A stretch of DNA of 64,000 nt from Neocallimastix lanati (nom. inval.) (GCA_016946835.1 JACVTC010000023.1:1036001-1100000); one strand, 5' to 3'; positions 13,112 to 30,247 are shown, counted from the first letter of the stretch. Numbers and translations are program-made. Notes: a model not told the origin generated them from the letters alone.

Positions 13112-13142
<31 letters not shown>

Positions 13143-15466
13143 TTATATATTTGTGAAAAATTGATAAAATAATAAAAATTTCTTCTTTCATATAATAACA
13201 TTAACATTTATTATTTATGACTTTATCAAATATATATAAATATTATTTTTTTATTTTTTTATTTTTTTTTATTCCTTACCTATTTTATTGAATTTGTGTT
13301 TTATGTGAAAGATACTTATTAATTATAAAATGTTAGATATGATATTAAATTAAATAATTATTATAATATATTTAAAATTTATTACTAATTTAATAATAAA
13401 TTTTTTAATAGCAATATCTAATTTGTGAAAAAAAATATTAAATTATTGAGTAATAAGTTTATTTAGTATCATTATTTATTATTATTAATAATTATTAATA
13501 TTTAAAATTTTTTTTTTTATATATAAATTTTTAATAGTTATTTTCCAACCATTTATTTTTATTATTTATTAAAATTTACTTTTATTTTTTTAAAATATCA
13601 TTATTGTATATTGTAATTATTACTATTTCTCATTATTTCTTATTATATATTATTCTAACTATCATATATTTTTATTTTACTATTATTACCTATTATTATT
13701 TCTAATTATCATTATAATCATGTATTATTATCACAAATTATCTATATTGTATTTTTTAACATTTATAATTATTATTTATTATTATTATTTAATATTTAAT
13801 TTATTTATTATGATTAAATTCCATTTATATCTAATAATTATTTATTATTATTAATAATTATTATTACTATGTCTTATTATTTCTTATAATTATATTGTAT
13901 TATCTATTATTATTATTACTGTATCATGATTATATATTATAATTAGCTACTATTATTATTTCTTATTATTCATTATAAAAAATTATAAATTAATATTGAT
14001 ATTATCTATTATTGCTACATTTTATTATTTTAACAATTGTGTAGTACCTTATCTATTATTATTATTTCTTTTTATTCATTATAATTATATTCTATTATTA
14101 CCTATTATCGGTATTTCTTATTTTAATAATATAGTGTATTACCTATTACTATTTCTTTTTAAGTCATTAATATTATTATATACTACCATTGAACTATTAA
14201 TTTTTTTTTATTCATAATAAGTCATTATATATTAACTATTATATTTTATTATTTTATTATTTATTATTATTATATATTACTATTATTATTATATTTTATT
14301 ATTTTAAAACTAATATAGTATTACCAATTATTATTATTTCATATTATTCATAATTATCATCTTTAATTATTACTTAACTATCACTATTTTATTTTAATAT
14401 TAAATATTATCATTATTATTTCTTATTATTCATAATTATTATATATTACTATTAATCTTTTATTCTTTTATTGTTATTTCTTATTTTTCATTATAATTTT
14501 ACCTAATATTTTTATATCTAATTTATACAGTTATGCATTATTATTACTATATTTATTATTCACTATAATTATATTTTGTTATTATTTATTATTACTATTT
14601 CTAATTATTACAAACTATTATTTTAATTATTTTTTCAATTATTTTAATAATTATACACAATTACTATTATTACCTATTATAACTATTTCTTATTATTCAT
14701 TATGATTATATAGTATTTTACTAAACTATAAATATACTATTATACCATTTCATATTATTTTTATACCATTTCATATTATTTTTTTTCATTATTTTTATAT
14801 TGTTTTAATCTATATTATTAAAATTATTCATAAATTGTTTTTTATTATCATTTCATAATTTATATCATTATTATTCTTATTTATTTTTAATTAAATGGCT
14901 ATATTAATATAATTTTTTAATTTTATTTATCCCTCAATTTAATATTTTATAATTAATAAAATTTAAATAGAACATGTTATAATTAATAAAATTTAAATAG
15001 AACATGTTAACTGTGAAAATTTTATAAATTATTAATAAATTATTTTTATTTTTATTTTTTTTTTTTAAAAATAATATTAAGTTGACACTTTATTATATAT
15101 ATATTATTTATTTTATTTTATTTTTAAAAATAAATTATATATACCGTTTATATTTTAAAGTTTAACAATAAAAAAAAAAAATAATATATATAATATTATC
15201 TCTATTTTAATCTTTACTATTTTATTTTCTGTTATTATTTATTATAGGCAGACCTTTCGAAATTTAATGATTTTTTAATTAGTCATATATATATATATAT
15301 TTTTGTTTTATTTATTTATTTATTTATTATGATTATTTTTTTTTTGTCCTTAAAATTAAAAATAAATAGAAAAATTAAAAAGAAAGCAAACAAATAATAA
15401 TTCTTAATCATTTTTATTTAATTAGAATATACATTAAAATGATTATTGACTTAAATCATTTTATCT
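12618..15466. other. Spacer upstream of ZC3H3-like gene with degenerate TTA-rich tracts
   Basis: From about 13430 to 14880 the + strand is a decayed tract of TATTAT/TTATTA motifs with scattered single-base changes. A ~30-bp unit (ATAATTAATAAAATTTAAAT...ACATGTT) is tandemly doubled near 14947-15008. No plausible gene is seen; open frames there are only Tyr/Leu/Ile runs from the repeats. Confidence 0.5.
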
Positions 15467-17236
15467 AATAAATAATAAATAATAATAAATAATAAATAAT
15501 AAATAATAAATAATAAATAATAAATAATAAATAATAAATAATAAATAATAAATAATAAATAATGGAATAAAAATAATAAATAATAAATAATAAATAATAA
15601 ATAATAAATAATAATAAATAATTAAATAATAAATAATTAAATAATTAATAATAAATAATAAATAATAAATAATAAATAATAAATAATAAATAATAATAAA
15701 TAATAAATAATAAATAATAAATAATAAATGATAAATAATAAATAATAAATAAATAATAAATAATTGAATAATAAATAATAAATAATAAATAATAAATAAT
15801 TAAATAATAATAAATAATAATTAAATAATAATAAATAATAAATAATTAAATAATTAATAATTAAATAATTAAATAATAATAAATAATTGAATAATAAATA
15901 ATTAAATAATTAAATAATAATAAATAATAAATAATAAATAATAATAATAAATAATAAATAATAATAAATAATAAATAATAATAATAAATAATAAATAATA
16001 AATAATAAATAATAAATAATTGAATAATAAATAATTAAATAATTAAATAATAATAAATAATAAATAATAATAATAAATAATAAATAAATAATAATAAATA
16101 ATAAATAATAAATAATGAATTATAAATAATAAATAATAAATAATAAATAATAAATAATAAATAATAAATAATAATAATAAATAATAAATAATAAATAATA
16201 AATAATAAATAATAAATAATTGAATAATAAATAATTAAATAATAATAAATAAATAATAAATAATAAATAATAAATAATAATAAATAATAAATAATAAATA
16301 ATAAATAATAAATAATAAATAATAAATAATTAATAATTAAATAATTAAATAATAATAAATAATTGAATAATAAATAATTAAATAATTAAATAATAATAAA
16401 TAATAAATAATAAATAATAATAATAAATAATAAATAATAATAAATAATAATAAATAATAAATAATAATAATAAATAATAAATAATAAATAATAAATAATA
16501 AATAATTGAATAATAAATAATTAAATAATAATAATAAATAATAAATAATAAATAATAAATAATAAATAATTGAATAATAAATAATTAAATAATTAAATAA
16601 TAATAAATAATAAATAATAAATAATAATAATAAATAATAAATAATAAATAATAATAAATAATAAATAATAATAATAAATAATAAATAATAAATAATAAAT
16701 AATAAATAATTGAATAATAAATAATTAAATAATTAAATAATAATAAATAATAAATAATAATAATAAATAATAAATAATAAATAATAAATAATAAATAATA
16801 AATAATAAATAATGAATTATAAATAATAAATAATAAATAATAAATAATAAATAATAAATAATAAATAATAATAATAAATGAACAATAAATAAATAATAAT
16901 AAATAATAATAAATAATAAATAATAATAATAAATAATAAATAATAAATAATAAATAATAAATAATAAATAATAAATAATAATAATAAATGAACAATAAAT
17001 AAATAATAATAAATAATAATAAATAATAAATAATAATAATAAATAATAAATAATAAATAATAAATAATAAATAATAAATAATTGAATAATAAATAATTAA
17101 ATAATAATAAATAAATAATAAATAATAAATAATAAATAATAATAAATAATAAATAATAATAATAAATAATAATAAATAATAAATAATAATAATAAATAAT
17201 AAATAATAATAAATAATAATAATAAATAATAAATAA
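15467..17236 (+). repeat. 1.8-kb heptamer satellite array (AATAAAT)n
   Basis: The + strand is an almost unbroken array of AATAAAT heptamers mixed with TAA triplets and occasional TTAAATAAT or TTGAATAAT variants. Higher-order structure is visible: a block around a TGAACAATAAAT variant recurs with about 112-bp spacing (near 16878 and 16986), and a block around TGAATTATAAAT recurs about 700 bp apart (near 16115 and 16813). The minus strand is open only because the repeat lacks stops in one frame; it is not a gene. Confidence 0.93.
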
Positions 17237-18267
17237 TCATAATTAAAGATAATAATAATTATATATAATAATAATTTTATGTAATAAACAATAATCATAA
17301 TTCAAGATATAATATTATATTTATCATTCAAATTCATATTTGTAATTTATTACAAGGAAATTTCATTCAGTAATAACCAAAATGATTTATATATATAAAA
17401 TAAGTTTAGAAAATATTCGAATAGCAAAAAGTAGAAACCATAATTTTATGATACTATTATATTTATATAATAATATTATATATTTAATAAAGTAAAAACA
17501 AAAAATTAACAAGAAAAAAATAAAATCATCAATATCAATGCTATATTATGATTACTAGGTATTATTTTAAATTTTTTAAAGTAAAAAAAAAAAGTTGACA
17601 ATATAATCATAAGTATCCTTATAATTCCTATTCATTTGGTAGTTTCTACAATAACTAAGGAGTTAAGCAGTTTCAAAACAATATTACACCCTAATAGATA
17701 GCGTTTAATGTTTAATATTATGTATAGTGCTTTATTGTTTATTATAATTAAAATTTTTATTTTTTTATTTTATTATTTTTTCTTTTTTGTTTTAAATATT
17801 AATTTATTATATTAAATTTTTTTTGGTAAATTTATACATAGTGGTTAAAAAAGTTTTTTTTTTAAAAAAAACTATATCATTCACAATGAACTTTATATAT
17901 TAACAATATATTTATAATATACGGTTTAAATTGGTTAAATACATCTTTAAAAGATTTCATAAGCTATCTTAGAAATAAAATTTTAAAAATTATTAAATTT
18001 TAGATAGTACAAATTATTGGAATGAAAGTTTATGCTTATTTATATATATTTATATATGGCAACATCTATTTACCATATATTAAAGATTATTGGGTTTATA
18101 TTAAATATTGAACTGAAAAATGAATTTAAATGTTCGTGTAACAACTTTATTTAATAATTAAATCTTCAAACTAAGAAATTGAAGATTTTATAAGATATTG
18201 TTTCATATTTTAGAAAGCAGAAAGCAAAAAAGTATTAATTTTTATTTATCTAGATTTATTATAAAAA
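17237..18267. other. Non-repetitive AT-rich spacer between heptamer arrays
   Basis: More complex than its flanks, especially 17590-17720 and 17930-18200. No frame, tRNA or known ncRNA pattern was found. Possibly the original sequence into which the arrays expanded. Confidence 0.4.
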
Positions 18268-18527
18268 TTTATTATTCAATTATTTATTATTTATTTATTA
18301 TTTATTATTTATTATTCAATTATTTATTATTTATTTATTATTTATTATTTATTATTTATTATTTATTATTTATTATTTATTATTCAATTATTTATTATTT
18401 ATTTATTATTTATTATTTATTATTTATTATTTATTATTTATTATTTATTATTTATTATTTATTATTATTTATTATTTATTATTTATTATTTATTATTTAT
18501 TATTTATTATTATTTATTATTTATTTA
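18268..18527 (-). repeat. Heptamer satellite array in opposite orientation (TTATTAT)n
   Basis: The same heptamer family as 15467-17236 but reading ATTTATT on the + strand, so the two arrays form a long inverted repeat about 1 kb apart. Single TTCAATTATT variants mirror the TTGAATAAT variants of the large array. Confidence 0.9.
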
Positions 18528-18905
18528 TATAAAAAGTATAGTCATAAATATCATTAATTTATATTAAATATATATATTTCTATTATTTCTATAATATATA
18601 TATTTTTTATTTTTTATAAAAAAATAACTATAAAAATAAATAATATTTTTATATTAAAATTTTAACTCTATTGTTTCTACATATTAATATATATGGATAA
18701 TTGGATATATATATTTAGGAAATAAAATAGTATATAACCATGAGATGATATAATTAAACATTATGCTTCCTTACTCTCTGTAAAAGGGAAATATATATAT
18801 TTCATCTTTGATTGTTGTCTATGAATAAATGTCATAATGAATTGTTAAATAATTATTTAAGTTAATGAATTTGCATGCATATAATATCTATATAATGGAA
18901 TACTG

Positions 18906-18969
18906 AAAAAAACTAAATTATAAAAAAATAAAAAAATTTTTTTTTATTTTTTTATAATTTAGTTTTTTT
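18906..18969. repeat. 31-bp perfect inverted repeat with 2-nt loop
   Basis: Left arm 18906-18936 (AAAAAAACTAAATTATAAAA...) and right arm 18939-18969 are exact complements, separated by TT. Unlike the usual A-run/T-run background, the arms contain the non-trivial CTAAATTAT core, so chance pairing of homopolymers does not explain it. It could extrude as a cruciform, or be a miniature element or terminator-like hairpin; no target duplication is obvious. Confidence 0.75.
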
Positions 18970-19203
18970 GTTTTTTGCTTACCAGAGTTAATTGTATACA
19001 ATAGTTAAATAGTTTAGGAAATATTTTTTTTTTTTTATAAATTCTTTTACAATTTAAATATAAAATATATATTTTTTTAAAGCTAAATAATATTTACCAA
19101 ATTAATATAATATTAATTACTTTATTATATATTAATAATTAGTACAACATAATAAAATTTTTTATATTGAAATTAACTGATAATTTATGTATATTTTTGG
19201 GAA

Positions 19204-19276
19204 AATAAATAATAAATAAATAAATAAATAATAAATAATAAATAATATAAATAATAAACAATAAAACAATAAATAA

Positions 19277-19307
<31 letters not shown>

Positions 19308-19553
19308 AAATAAATAATAAATAAATAAATAAATAATAAATAATAAATAATATAAATAATAAACAATAAAACAATAAATAATAAATAAATAAATAAATAA
19401 ATAAATAAAAATAAATAATAAATAAATAAATAAATAAATAAAAATAAATAATAAATAAATAAATAAATAATAAATAAATAAATAATAAATAAATAAATAA
19501 TAAATAAATAAATAAATAATAAATAAATAAATAAATAAATAATAATAATAAAT
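19204..19553 (+). repeat. AAAT/AATAAAT array with duplicated block
   Basis: AATA tetramers and AATAAAT heptamers mixed. A block containing ATATAAATAATAAACAATAA and ACAATAAATAAT occurs twice (near 19243 and 19350), about 107 bp apart. No coding content. Confidence 0.85.
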
Positions 19554-21498
19554 GTTTTAATAAATGTTTATATTAAATATTGTTATATATTTATTTGTTT
19601 TTATTTAGTTCAAATTAAAAATTTCTCCTTAATCTATATTGTTGTAAATATTTTTTTTTTTGGAAACTTATAACAAAGACCAACTATAATAAAAAAAAAG
19701 GTATTGAGATATTCATTGTAATTAATTTTTAAATTATAAAGAGTAGTTTCGAAACATATTTCAATTTAATATATATTTAAATATCTAATTTTAGAATAAT
19801 TTAAAATTTGATTTATTTCCTATAATATAATAGTTTTCATAATAAATTATAGTTAAATACATCAATAATATCTTTTAAAATATTATCGATAGTTGTTATT
19901 AATTTTATTATTTATAACAATAAATTTTCATATTTATTTTAATAAAATGTATATAAATTTATTATTCATATTAAATAAATACTGTAATTATTAACATAGA
20001 ACTATTGTTAATATGAACTATTAATATATTCTTATTACTTTTTATAATTAAAGTGTGTTATTAATTTATTCTAATTTTTTTTTATTATTATATTTCCATA
20101 TTATTATTAATAATATTCAATATTTAATTATATTAATACTCAAATTTTTATTAATTATTTTTAATATTAATTTTATTTTCATAAATAATATTGATAATGT
20201 TATAGATAGATATGATATATAGAAATATATATTTTTCATACATAAATGTTTTTATTATTTACTATTTACTAATTTACTATTTACTATTTTTTATTTACTA
20301 TTAACTATTTACTATTAACTATTTACTATTTATTATTTACTATTTACTATTTACTATTTACTATTTACTATTTACTATTTACTATTTAATATTTATTATC
20401 AAATTTATATTAATTATAATTTATAATCTTTTCGATAATTGAATATAGACATATATCACAATATATTTTAATATATATTTAATATAAAGTATTTACCCTT
20501 AAAATATTTTTTTTAATTAATAAGCTTTATAAACCTTTATATTTAATATATTTATATATGTTCAATATACTAGAATATAATCATTCTATTTATTACATTA
20601 TTTATTATTTGTACAATATTATATTATATTAATTAAATACAATTTTAATAAATAAGTAAAATTAATTCTAAGAATATGAATTTCTTCTTTATTTAAAAAA
20701 AAAAATAAAGATTATAATAAAATTTAATATATTAAAATATATTATATATTATATATTATATATTTATTTGTAAAAAAGTATTCAATTGATTATTATATAT
20801 GGAATTTAATATATATTTTTTTAATCTTTTTTATTTAAATTGTTTTTTTATAATATTAAAAATTTGTAAAGGGAAATTAATAAAATATATATTATATAAT
20901 ATATTAGAATAATATATTAATATATTGAATTTTAATTATTTCATTTATTGTATGATTAAAAAAATATTTTCATATTTTTTTTTTATTTTTTTTGTTCTTT
21001 TATTCTTTTATTTTGATTTATTTTTTTTTTTATTTTTTTTTTATTTTGATTTTATATTTTTTTTTATATTATTTTTTATTTTTTAATATTTATTATTGTT
21101 TATTTTATTATTATATATAATTTTATTGTGTAGTGTTTTAAAAATTTATATTTTATTTTTATTTTTATTATTAATATTTTTATTTTTTTTTTTTTATAAC
21201 TTTTTATTTATTTATTTATAAATCTTTTTCATATTTTTATTATTCTTTAAATAATAAAAAGAAGAGATTATAAAATAAATAATAAATGAAGAAATACTAA
21301 TAATAATAAAATAACTATAAAAGAAGCTCCTAAATAATAATGATAAAGACTTTTTAGAATTTACTAAAGATTATGTTATTTTAGTACTTGGATTCATTAA
21401 AATAACATAAAAAAAAAATTATATATAATAATAAAAGTTCTAAAGCAAAAGAAAAATAAAACAATAAAATAAATAAAAAGAGAAGAATTCAATAAATC

Positions 21499-21529
<31 letters not shown>

Positions 21530-22541
21530 AGGAAAATAATTAGTATATCATGTTTATACTAAAGTGATAATTTTATTCAAGTAATAACAAAATACAAAAT
21601 TAATAATAAAGCAAGAAATAATATCGAATATTGATAAAATCAAATAAAATCATTTTTTACACTTTATATATCAAATTCATTATCATACTTAATTCATTTT
21701 GCTTTATTAATAATTTATCATATTATATCTTTAATATATTATTAGAAAAAACTTTTAATAATATTATTATAATTTAAGATAAAGTTATATTATAATTATA
21801 AATTATAACAATATAAAAATAAAGTAATCAAAAATTAATAAAAATATTAATATTTTAAACAATCAATTTAAAAGGAAATTGAAAAACGTAAAAACAATAT
21901 ATTATTGATATCGTTTTATTTATTTATTTATTTTAATTATTTTTTTATGATTAAAGTATATTTAATACTAAATAAAACCTTTTTTTTCATTCTGAAAATA
22001 AAAGTAATAAATAAATTTAACATTTTATTGTAAAAAGCAGAAAAAATTTAATATATATATTATTATATATAAATTAAATACTATTTAAACAGTAAATAAT
22101 TTAAAGGACACATTTTGTATGTAAAGTTTATTATTTGAAAATATTGCAACATATATAAAGTTTTTTTTTTTTTTTTGTTATAGGTAAATTGAATATTAAA
22201 AATAAAATACTATTTTTATTTATAAATTAATATTTTTTTATTTCTAAATTAAAAATAATGTATTATTATTTTAATTTTATTATATTTTTAGATAACTATA
22301 TATTATATATACATATATTTAGAAAAAAAAAACTTAAAAATAATTTAAGAATTTTATACTTTGGAAAAAATAAGTGCAATTATAAATATATATATTCTTT
22401 AAAAAAGGAGGAAAATTAAAAAGCAACTTCTAAATTAAATAAAAATCAATAATATTCTTTTTTTTTTTCATACAAAAAAAAAAAAAAAAAAAAAAAAGAA
22501 TAATTAAAAAGGAAACTAAAATATTAGTGAATAATAAAAAT
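19554..22541. other. Spacer upstream of the Asn-rich membrane-protein gene
   Basis: AT-rich, no gene seen. It includes a TTTACTA heptamer array (20252-20398, separate entry), an A run near 21500-21527 and another near 22472-22497 just before the start codon. The short sequence GGAGGAAAATTAAAAAGCAAC near 22406 may be 5' UTR. Confidence 0.45.
20252..20398 (+). repeat. TTTACTA heptamer array
   Basis: About twenty copies of TTTACTA with TTAACTA and TTTATTA variants. The unit length and phase match the TTTATTA heptamers at 18268-18527, differing by a T-to-C change, so it looks like a derived branch of the same satellite. Confidence 0.85.
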
Positions 22542-23452
22542 ATGAAACAAACAGCACACTCAGTAAATTCAAGTAAAAATTTATTATTAGTTAGTAATAA
22601 CAGGGAGAATAATACAGAAGCGTCAAACGATACATACTCTAATTTAACTTCACCAGAAGAAAAAATTAATCAACGTTCATTTGACGATATTCAAAATAAC
22701 TCTTTTAGCTATAATAACCTTGCAAATAATAGCATTTCTTATAATAATAATATAATATATAATACAACTAGCAACTTACTTATTAATAATAGTTTTACAA
22801 ATAATAATAATAATAATAATAGTAATAATTGTGTATTAATGAGTAACTCGTCAAATATAAATAATAGCTTCAGTTTAAATAATAATTCTACTAGAAATTT
22901 ATTAGGAAATAATTCTCTTAATATGAATACCAGTATGAATCAATTACATCCAACAAGTGTTAATCTTAATACTAGTTTTAATAATAGTTATAAAAATAAT
23001 AACGCTCAAATATATCAAAATACTTCCTCTAATATATTAAAACCAATTGCTACCGCAACTCCACAACCAAACGTTAATAATAGTATGAACAATAGTATTA
23101 ATAATAGTATTAATAACAGTAATAATAATAGTTTTAATAACAGTTTTAATATGAATACAAGTAGTCATAATATTAAAATATTAAATACCATTAATTCAAT
23201 GGATATACCAGTGACTTCATCAATCATGACTAAAACCATGAATAAAGGAACGTCATCTCCACCTGTACCTCCACTTGCTATTGGAAAGGATGATTCAGAT
23301 TTCGAAGAAGAAAAAGAGAAGCAAATAGTAGTCATCGTAGATCCAAGTACCTATAATCTTCCTGTGAATGAAGTTCCAATTCCTGTGTAAGTTTATAATA
23401 AGATTTTATTAATTCATTAGATCATAAAATATATAAATATACTTAAGATATT

Positions 23453-23485
<33 letters not shown>

Positions 23486-24895
23486 AATTAAAATAAAAAA
23501 TAAAAAATAAAAAATAAAAAATTAAGATTAAAATAAAATAAATAAATAAAAGTAAAATAATAATAATAATGACAATAATTAATTTTAAAAATAATAATTT
23601 AAATCATGATTAAAAATTATATATGTATAGTACAACTGATCCTGCTGTAGTTCCTAATTCAGTTGAAGATTGGATTAAGTATCATGCATCTATTGATCCC
23701 GATAGAAAATTTTTACCACCGGATGAACCACCATCAAAAATTCCAGTTTTAGAATCTACTGTTCCATTGGATGAAGTTATTACACCTCAACGTTCTGTCT
23801 CATGTAGAATACGCCTTTTACAACAACAAAGAAGAAAGAAGGCTCAGGAATTAGCTGAACAAGAGAAACTTTTACAACAAAATAATTCAAAATCTTTAAA
23901 TAATGCAATGAACAATGATGCTATTGTATATTCAAGTCCTTCGTAAGTATTTAAATTAATATTTATTAAGTTTTCCAGTTAAAATTAAAATTAAATATAC
24001 ATTAGATTATATTAATTATTATTAAAATAGTAATAATAATTATTTTCAAAAATATTTATATTAAGCCTTTTTTTTTTTTTTTTATCATTATATATATATG
24101 TTTAAAATATAATTTTGAATTAATAATAGAATAAAGGTACCAGCTGCTGTTAGATCAACAAAAAAGATAAAAACTGATCCTACTAATGTTAGAAGTAAGT
24201 TTTTTTGAGTATAATAGCATATATTATATATAATTGTAATCCATGATATGATATTAATATTATATTGTTTATATTTATATATGTATATATAAATTTATTA
24301 TTTTAAATATTTTATTCTTTTTTTTAATATAGATGGAACTACCAGTAGATATTCAAATCAAAAACCTACTCCAAGATTCCAACTCTGTACTTATAATAAA
24401 TGTGAATGGATAGCAACAAATAAATGTGAAAAATGTTCAAGTAAATTTATATATTTTATATAAATAAATAAATAAATAAATATAATTATGATATAAATAT
24501 TAAAATATTGTTTAATTATTTAAAAATATATATATTGTTTTTTATCATAAAAATACTTTAAAAACATATTGTTAGACCTCTGTTGTCTTGATCATAGTCA
24601 TAGATTTTACTTCTTCTTTCCAAGTCTTTTTACACCGAAGTATTATTGTCCGGATTGTATGAATTCAGTATCAAGATTCTGGAGGTATGCATATTTGGTA
24701 GCAGGAACTATTTTTGCAGCAATTTTAATTGTAGGAATAATATATAATTATAAGGGAAAAGGAATGGGAAACATTGTATTCCCATTATTCAGTATTATAA
24801 TGGTTTCATTAATTCTATCGAGTTACTCATTATCATATTTAAGTAATCAATATACGGAAAAGACAAAAGAAAATGAAAAACTTTTATTAGATTAA
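22542..24895 (+). CDS. Asn-rich two-span membrane protein with Cys/His cluster (unrecognised), 5 exons
   Basis: Exons: 22542-23386, 23631-23942, 24130-24194, 24333-24440, 24576-24895; all phases close (1650 nt, 549 aa). Residues 1-250 are Asn/Ser-rich with NNS repeats and probably disordered. A more ordered block follows (NSVEDWIKYHASIDPDRKFLPP..., then a basic QQQRRKKAQ helix). Cys/His pairs lie at about C426, C431, C439, C442, C446, C447, H450, H452, C468 and C471. The C-x4-C-x7-C-x2-C-x4-C-x2-H part resembles AN1-type spacing but ends differently, so it is an unassigned zinc site. Two hydrophobic helices follow (about 484-500 and 510-532) and a short charged tail. A C-terminally anchored membrane protein with its zinc site next to the bilayer is likely; function unknown. 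I do not recognise the family. All donors are GTAAGT or GTAAAT type. Confidence 0.82.
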
Positions 24896-24960
24896 TAAAT
24901 ATATATATAATATAATAAATATAAAGAAATCTATAGAGAGCGAAACAATAATAATAATAA

Positions 24961-24991
<31 letters not shown>

Positions 24992-25247
24992 AAAAAAGAA
25001 GAATATATATATATATTAACAAATAAAGTAAAATATATGAATTATTAATATATATATTTTTCTGTTAATTTATAATTTTGAAATAAATTATGATTATTTT
25101 GTGATTTTTTTTTTTTTTAAAGAAAAAAAAAAAAAAAAAAAAAAAACTATATTAATATATATAGAAAAAGAAAAAAGAAAAAAAAAATAATTATTTTTTT
25201 TTTTTTTAAATATATATATATATATAAAGAAAAAGAAAGAAAGAAAG

Positions 25248-25289
<42 letters not shown>

Positions 25290-25997
25290 TATAATAAAAA
25301 GATAATAATATATACATATATTTTGCATAATATTAATAAATAAATATATTTTAATCAATAAAAATCAAAAAAATATATTTTTTCTTTTAATAGGTAATAT
25401 CAAACATTAACTTAAAAGCAAGAAATAAAAAAAATATATTTTTTTTATTCTTAAATAGTTTAAGAGAAATGCTTCTTTTATATATATATATATATTTAAT
25501 AAAATAGCAATTGAAAATAAATAATTAAGTCAAAAGTTATAATAAATATAATAATAATAATAATTTTACAAACGTTTTTTTCTTTTTTTAAAATATTAAG
25601 CTTATTTTATTTCTTTATTTTTTCAAAACAAAAAACAAAATCAAAATTCAAAATTCAAAAAAAAAAAAAAAAAAAATTCAATATTTATTTAAAATAATTT
25701 AAATAATTTTAATAATAATTTTAATAAAATTTAAATAATAATTCTAATAATAATTCTAATAATAATTCTAATAAAAATTAATAACTATTATTATAAACGT
25801 TTTTCCTTTTTTTTTTTTTTTTTTTTTTTTTTTTGATATATCTATATATAATTTTTTTAAAATATAAATATAAATTATTTAATTTTTTATTTATAATTTA
25901 TTTATTTATTTAAAAAAAACAAAAAAAATAAATAAATAAATAATAATAAATAATAAAACAATATATGAAATATGCATTTTTATTTAATAATAAATTT

Positions 25998-26068
<71 letters not shown>

Positions 26069-26561
26069 TTCTGATATTAAAAATTTTAATAAATTAAAAA
26101 AAATTCCCTCGTCCTTTAACTTGTAATAATCACATAGATATGCTTTTTTTTTTTTTTTTTTTAAGCCTTCCAAAATATACTTTTAAAAAAATTTGTTTTT
26201 TTTATTATTTCATTTTTTATTATATATATATATATATATTTATTTTATGGCATAAAGTTTTTTTTTTTTTTTTTTTTTTGAAATTAAAATTGAAATAATT
26301 TAAATATTTAAATATATTTTATTATTTATTTATTTATTATATTATTACTTATTATATTATTATATTATTATTTTATAATTAATTATTTATTATTTACTAT
26401 TTTATTATTATTATTATTATTTTCTTATTTATAATCATTAAATAATAAAATAATTAATAAATCAATAATTAAATAAACTATGAATAATAATAAATCTTTT
26501 TTTTTTTTTTTAATTATTATTTTTTTCGAAATCATTATCATCAATCTTTTTTCTTTTCTTC
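24896..26561. other. Convergent spacer between membrane-protein gene and CAPZB
   Basis: A and T homopolymers (25120-25146, 25248-25287, 25810-25834, 26260-26279) and a (TTA)n run at about 25998-26067. The apparent poly-Asn frame here is a by-product of the TTA run. No gene seen. Confidence 0.5.
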
Positions 26562-29137
<2,576 letters not shown>

Positions 29138-29827
29138 CTATTTATTATTTATTATTGTTTTTATATTCATTATATTATATTTTATTTCCAAAAAAATATA
29201 TATATATATTAAAGTTTATTATATTTATATTAAATAAAGGTGAAAAGTTTTGCGTGTATTGTTTTTTTTTATAAAAAAAAATAGTTATTTTTATGTATTT
29301 AATATAAAAAAAATAGTTTTGATACATTTATATATATAATAAAAAAGATAAAAAAAAAAAAAAAAAATAGGTTAATTAAATTAGTAATATAATAATATTA
29401 ATAAATTTATGATAAAAGCTTTTATATATGATATTTTTTTATTATTTTGTTTTTTCTTTTTTGTTTTGAAATTAATTTAAAACTTATTGTATTAAAATAA
29501 CAGTAAAATACTAATAATATATATTATTAAATTTATATATTAATATACTCTTTAAATAGAAATTTTTGTAAAATAATTTTTATTTTTTTTAAATAAATTA
29601 GTGGCTCTCTATTCTCTTTAATTTTTTTATATTTAATTATAATATATAATAATTATAATATAAAATCTTTTAATTTGTCATGTATGATCCATGTAAATTG
29701 TTGATTTTTAATCCTTTATTGACATTGATTATTATTTTCATTATTTTTATTTTGTATCTCCATTTTATTTAATTTAAGCTCATTAAAAGGCAGAATTATA
29801 TATATTATACTTATAAGAAATATTTCA

Positions 29828-29859
<32 letters not shown>

Positions 29860-30206
29860 AATTAGTTTCAACCTCAAATTTGATATTATTATTATTATTA
29901 TTTTAATTTAAATATTTAACTTATTGTTGAATTTCATTTAAAACGTGCCATTTTATCTATATGATAAATTTTTACTTTATTTTTGTTCCATTTATTTTAT
30001 TGAAAATCTTGTTCTATTATACTTCATTATTATTTATGATTTTTGTACAAATAATTTTAAAGGTTATTATTATTTTTTATTATTATTATTATTATAATAA
30101 AAATAAAATTCCTTTATTATTATTTGATATATTTTCTTCCTTTGATATCATTACCATTTTGACTTTCTTTCCTTTAATAACAATTATATTTATATATATG
30201 TATATA

Positions 30207-30247
<41 letters not shown>

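Noticed and set aside
16585-17298. Long Tyr/Leu/Ile minus-strand frame over the heptamer array
   Set aside because: It is only the translation of a stop-free A/T repeat; same for frames at 18198-18557 and 19139-19374.
25910-26173. Minus-strand poly-Asn ORF beside CAPZB
   Set aside because: Created by a (TTA)n run in the convergent spacer; no link to the CAPZB reading frame.
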